A stretch of 64,000 nt of DNA from Omphalotus guepiniiformis (Eukaryota; Basidiomycota; Agaricomycetes; Agaricales; Omphalotaceae): NCBI GenBank assembly GCA_028554645.1, contig JAQOOI010000063.1, positions 558,001 through 622,000 on the forward strand. The letters run 5' to 3'. The notes beneath the pieces are model-generated. The model had not been told where the DNA came from. It did no database searches and saw nothing but the letters and a program-made list of their open reading frames with translations. The position numbers and the translations under genes are program-made. This document shows, one piece after another, positions 61,825 through 64,000 of this stretch (within the stretch, counting starts at the first letter, position 1; each line of letters begins with the position of its first letter).

Positions 61825-64000
61825 AACATGGATGTATCGAGTCGTCCTTGGTTAGAGCTAAGTTCTGACTTGTGTAAAGATGAATAAATGAACTTCCGTT
61901 CTTCGATTTGTGAACAATTTTGGCTTTGAACAAGGACAACGCGTTCTGTAGACATATTGAACCCTTCGATTTCTTTTCCTGAACAGTCCCTGAAGCAGGG
62001 GTTCAAACAACGGGTCAGAGGTTTTGAAAAGTCGAAGTTCTTACGCGGTCCGAGTCGACGCCCCGGTAATTTCCAGATTCCTAGTTGTGATGAAACTACG
62101 TATTCACTCAGTGTTCACCTCAAATGAAGATCACAATCTTCTTCATTGAACGCTATTACTTGGAGGAACAAACTATCCAACCTGTCGTTCCCAAACTTCC
62201 TTCTTTGGCGTGTTATAGTCATTCCTGGATCACCACGAGCAAGCAACCATCGTTGGATTGGTGACAACGAATCGTTCCGTACGTACAAACGATAGTTTTT
62301 ACATTTCACTTAAACGATGTCAGAATAGCTCTATATGTGCCGTCTCCTCGGTCCTTCGACGCTTCGAAGCATCATATGTCCCGATTCAAGAAACATTGCC
62401 GCGGCATCGCTCATCTTGCCATTCAAAGTATGCTCCAGGTCACCCTAAATCTCTTTCTGATTGCTCTTTCGCCAAAAAGAGCGCTCATATCGTGCTCGCA
62501 TATGACTTTCGCTTTTCATACCATCGATTTCAATTACGGAGGTGTTGATGTTTATGGCATCATACAGTGCGATACGCCTTGACCCGCCCATTATGCGCGG
62601 CGTTTTCGGTTTGTGTGTTTGTGTCTGCCTCTTGACCCTACATGACTCGACCTGATATGCAGAAAACTCCCAGGGAATCCCGCATTGTACTCCCTAATAG
62701 AACAAGTACTGCGATCAAAGAATCTTTTGTGTGGGATTGCAAAAGCTGTGAAGATGTACGAGACAGGGAAATCACTCAAGGTGACACTGATCGCTATCTG
62801 GGTTCAACGATGGATTACGAGTCAAACATGCAGTGTATGTATCTGAATACACGATCGAAAACGAGCACAAGTAGGGGTTTCAGTCACTGCGGAGTCAAAA
62901 GGCTCACATGTGCGCCTACAGATGTGTTCCGTCGATCTGTTACCGTTTTCTATTCCGCGTCTTCTATCTATCGTCGAAATCATGAAGCATCATATCGTCC
63001 CCGAGCCCACAAAAATACGAGTCAACGCCACAGAAGAAGCAAAGACTTGACAAGAGGTGAGAGTCTTTGTGAACTTTTTTGACACAAGATAAATCAAGCG
63101 ACCTTGTACAATTCAATAGAACAGACCACCCGACCCTTGTGTCCATTCATTCTTGTCGTCATCTGCAAACTCTTCATCAGTGAAATCGCAATCGCAATTC
63201 ACCTGAAATACGTTTCAGAGAACGAACGCTAATGAATTTGAGCTACCAAGGTACCGGACGCAATGACGTCTTCAAAACACATTCAGGTCAAGCCCCTATT
63301 GCCACGGTATAATCTTGACTCGAACTGGAAAGCTGTGGACACTTTGTCACAAGCGCTCGGCATGGACCGAGGTTCAACTAGGTCGACAAAAGGCTATCAA
63401 CAACAGAGGGAGTGGTACGACGCGCCGCTACTTGACGCGGCGTGACAAGTCGTTTGTCGGTATCAATATCATGGTCTCCTGTTGATTCGTTCATATCAAA
63501 TCTCCGGTATACCGAACTCGTCGTCTTCCAAGCCAGCAAAGCGTCATATGTGCACTAGGTCACAGAGCATACGTCAGTCAGCTGAATCCCACTCGCTCGG
63601 ATTTCATCTATAATGAACCTTTTTCTTTCCTGGATAGCGAGTCACTCTTCTGTGGATTTTTCCGAAGGAGTAACTTGCGCTGGAGATTGCGGACCGTAGC
63701 ATTAGACTTTCTGGGCTCTCGACTCGCCGCGATTATGATTTCACCGATCCGACAAGTCTAAGCCGCTATTGGACAGAGGTCAACAGCAGATCTGGTTCGG
63801 CACACCAAGGTTTCTACTAGTGTAAACACGGCAGATTCGTTAGGGCGCTCTATTGCAGTTTGGGCAGAGCGAACAAGGGACCACGGGAGAGATGTCTGAC
63901 TGAGTTTTGACGCCACTAACTTTACTCAACTACTCGCCGGTGCCGCAGATCTAACGGATTTACATATGCATGTCGTTGAGCTGTGACAGTCAGGGTGTAA
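61825..64000. other. Right-hand region without a supported gene
   Basis: 2.2 kb. Two small possibilities only: a 60-codon plus-strand frame at 63263-63445 (start MTSSKHIQVKPLLPRYNLDS), and a minus-strand acidic end (FTDEEFADDDKNEW, about 63115-63200) preceded by a TTTCAG that could be the last exon of a gene starting outside the window. Neither matches a family I know. Confidence 0.35.

Noticed and set aside
62642..63082. 146-codon plus-strand frame near the right end
   Set aside because: Unfamiliar sequence rich in Arg/Ser with no supporting splice or promoter context.

Overview
The window is nuclear DNA of a filamentous fungus, most likely an Agaricomycete (mushroom-forming basidiomycete). 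The evidence is the very dense GT-AG introns of about 50-60 bp in every conserved gene, a class I hydrophobin with the C-CC-C-C-CC-C pattern, GH18 and GH3 enzymes, a large fungal Helitron, and host proteins such as an MCM6, a formin, VAC14 and the complex I subunit NDUFS8. Gene models were spliced by eye from reading frames, splice signals and known family motifs; no homology search was run.

Layout, left to right. (1) 1-3600: three tandem copies of an F-box-like gene on the minus strand, each with the same GC-AG intron, with copied fragments of the first exon of the neighbouring nucleoside hydrolase. (2) 3533-7748: nucleoside hydrolase (+) converging on a secreted S28 serine peptidase (-). 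(3) 8591-18493: two long minus-strand genes, a formin and MCM6. MCM6 shares a 150-bp divergent promoter with a tyrosine phosphatase (18648-19776). (4) 19935-23513: VAC14. (5) 23787-24219: a 433-bp non-autonomous element with 26-bp inverted repeats and an 8-bp target duplication. (6) 24519-28143: secreted M28 aminopeptidase (+) converging on a GH18 chitinase (-). (7) 29096-33929: sugar transporter (-) diverging from a SET methyltransferase (+). (8) 35-38.5 kb: gene-poor stretch with one hydrophobin and a decayed copy of its promoter and leader. (9) 38556-40141: RNF220-type ubiquitin ligase. (10) 40459-46985: an apparently intact Helitron-type element with a 2072-codon Rep-helicase and imperfect inverted ends. 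(11) 48619-52119: GH3 beta-glucosidase. (12) 53831-57630: a long, probably disordered protein of unknown function. (13) 58624-61824: CAP protein, prefoldin subunit 2 and NDUFS8, the last two divergent across 110 bp. The final 2.1 kb has no supported gene.

How the genes fit together: the mix is housekeeping (replication, actin assembly, PI(3,5)P2 control, protein folding, respiration) interleaved with secreted degradative enzymes (S28, M28, GH18, GH3, CAP) and a sugar transporter. This suits a saprotroph or plant-associated fungus, but there is no clear metabolic cluster.

The most unusual signals are at the RNA-processing and mobile-DNA level. They are a 3-nt microexon in the S28 peptidase gene, several GC-AG introns, one apparent AT-AG hairpin intron in MCM6, three more exon junctions that cannot be joined in frame with normal splice sites, a clean MITE, and a Helitron whose two ends are imperfect inverted copies.
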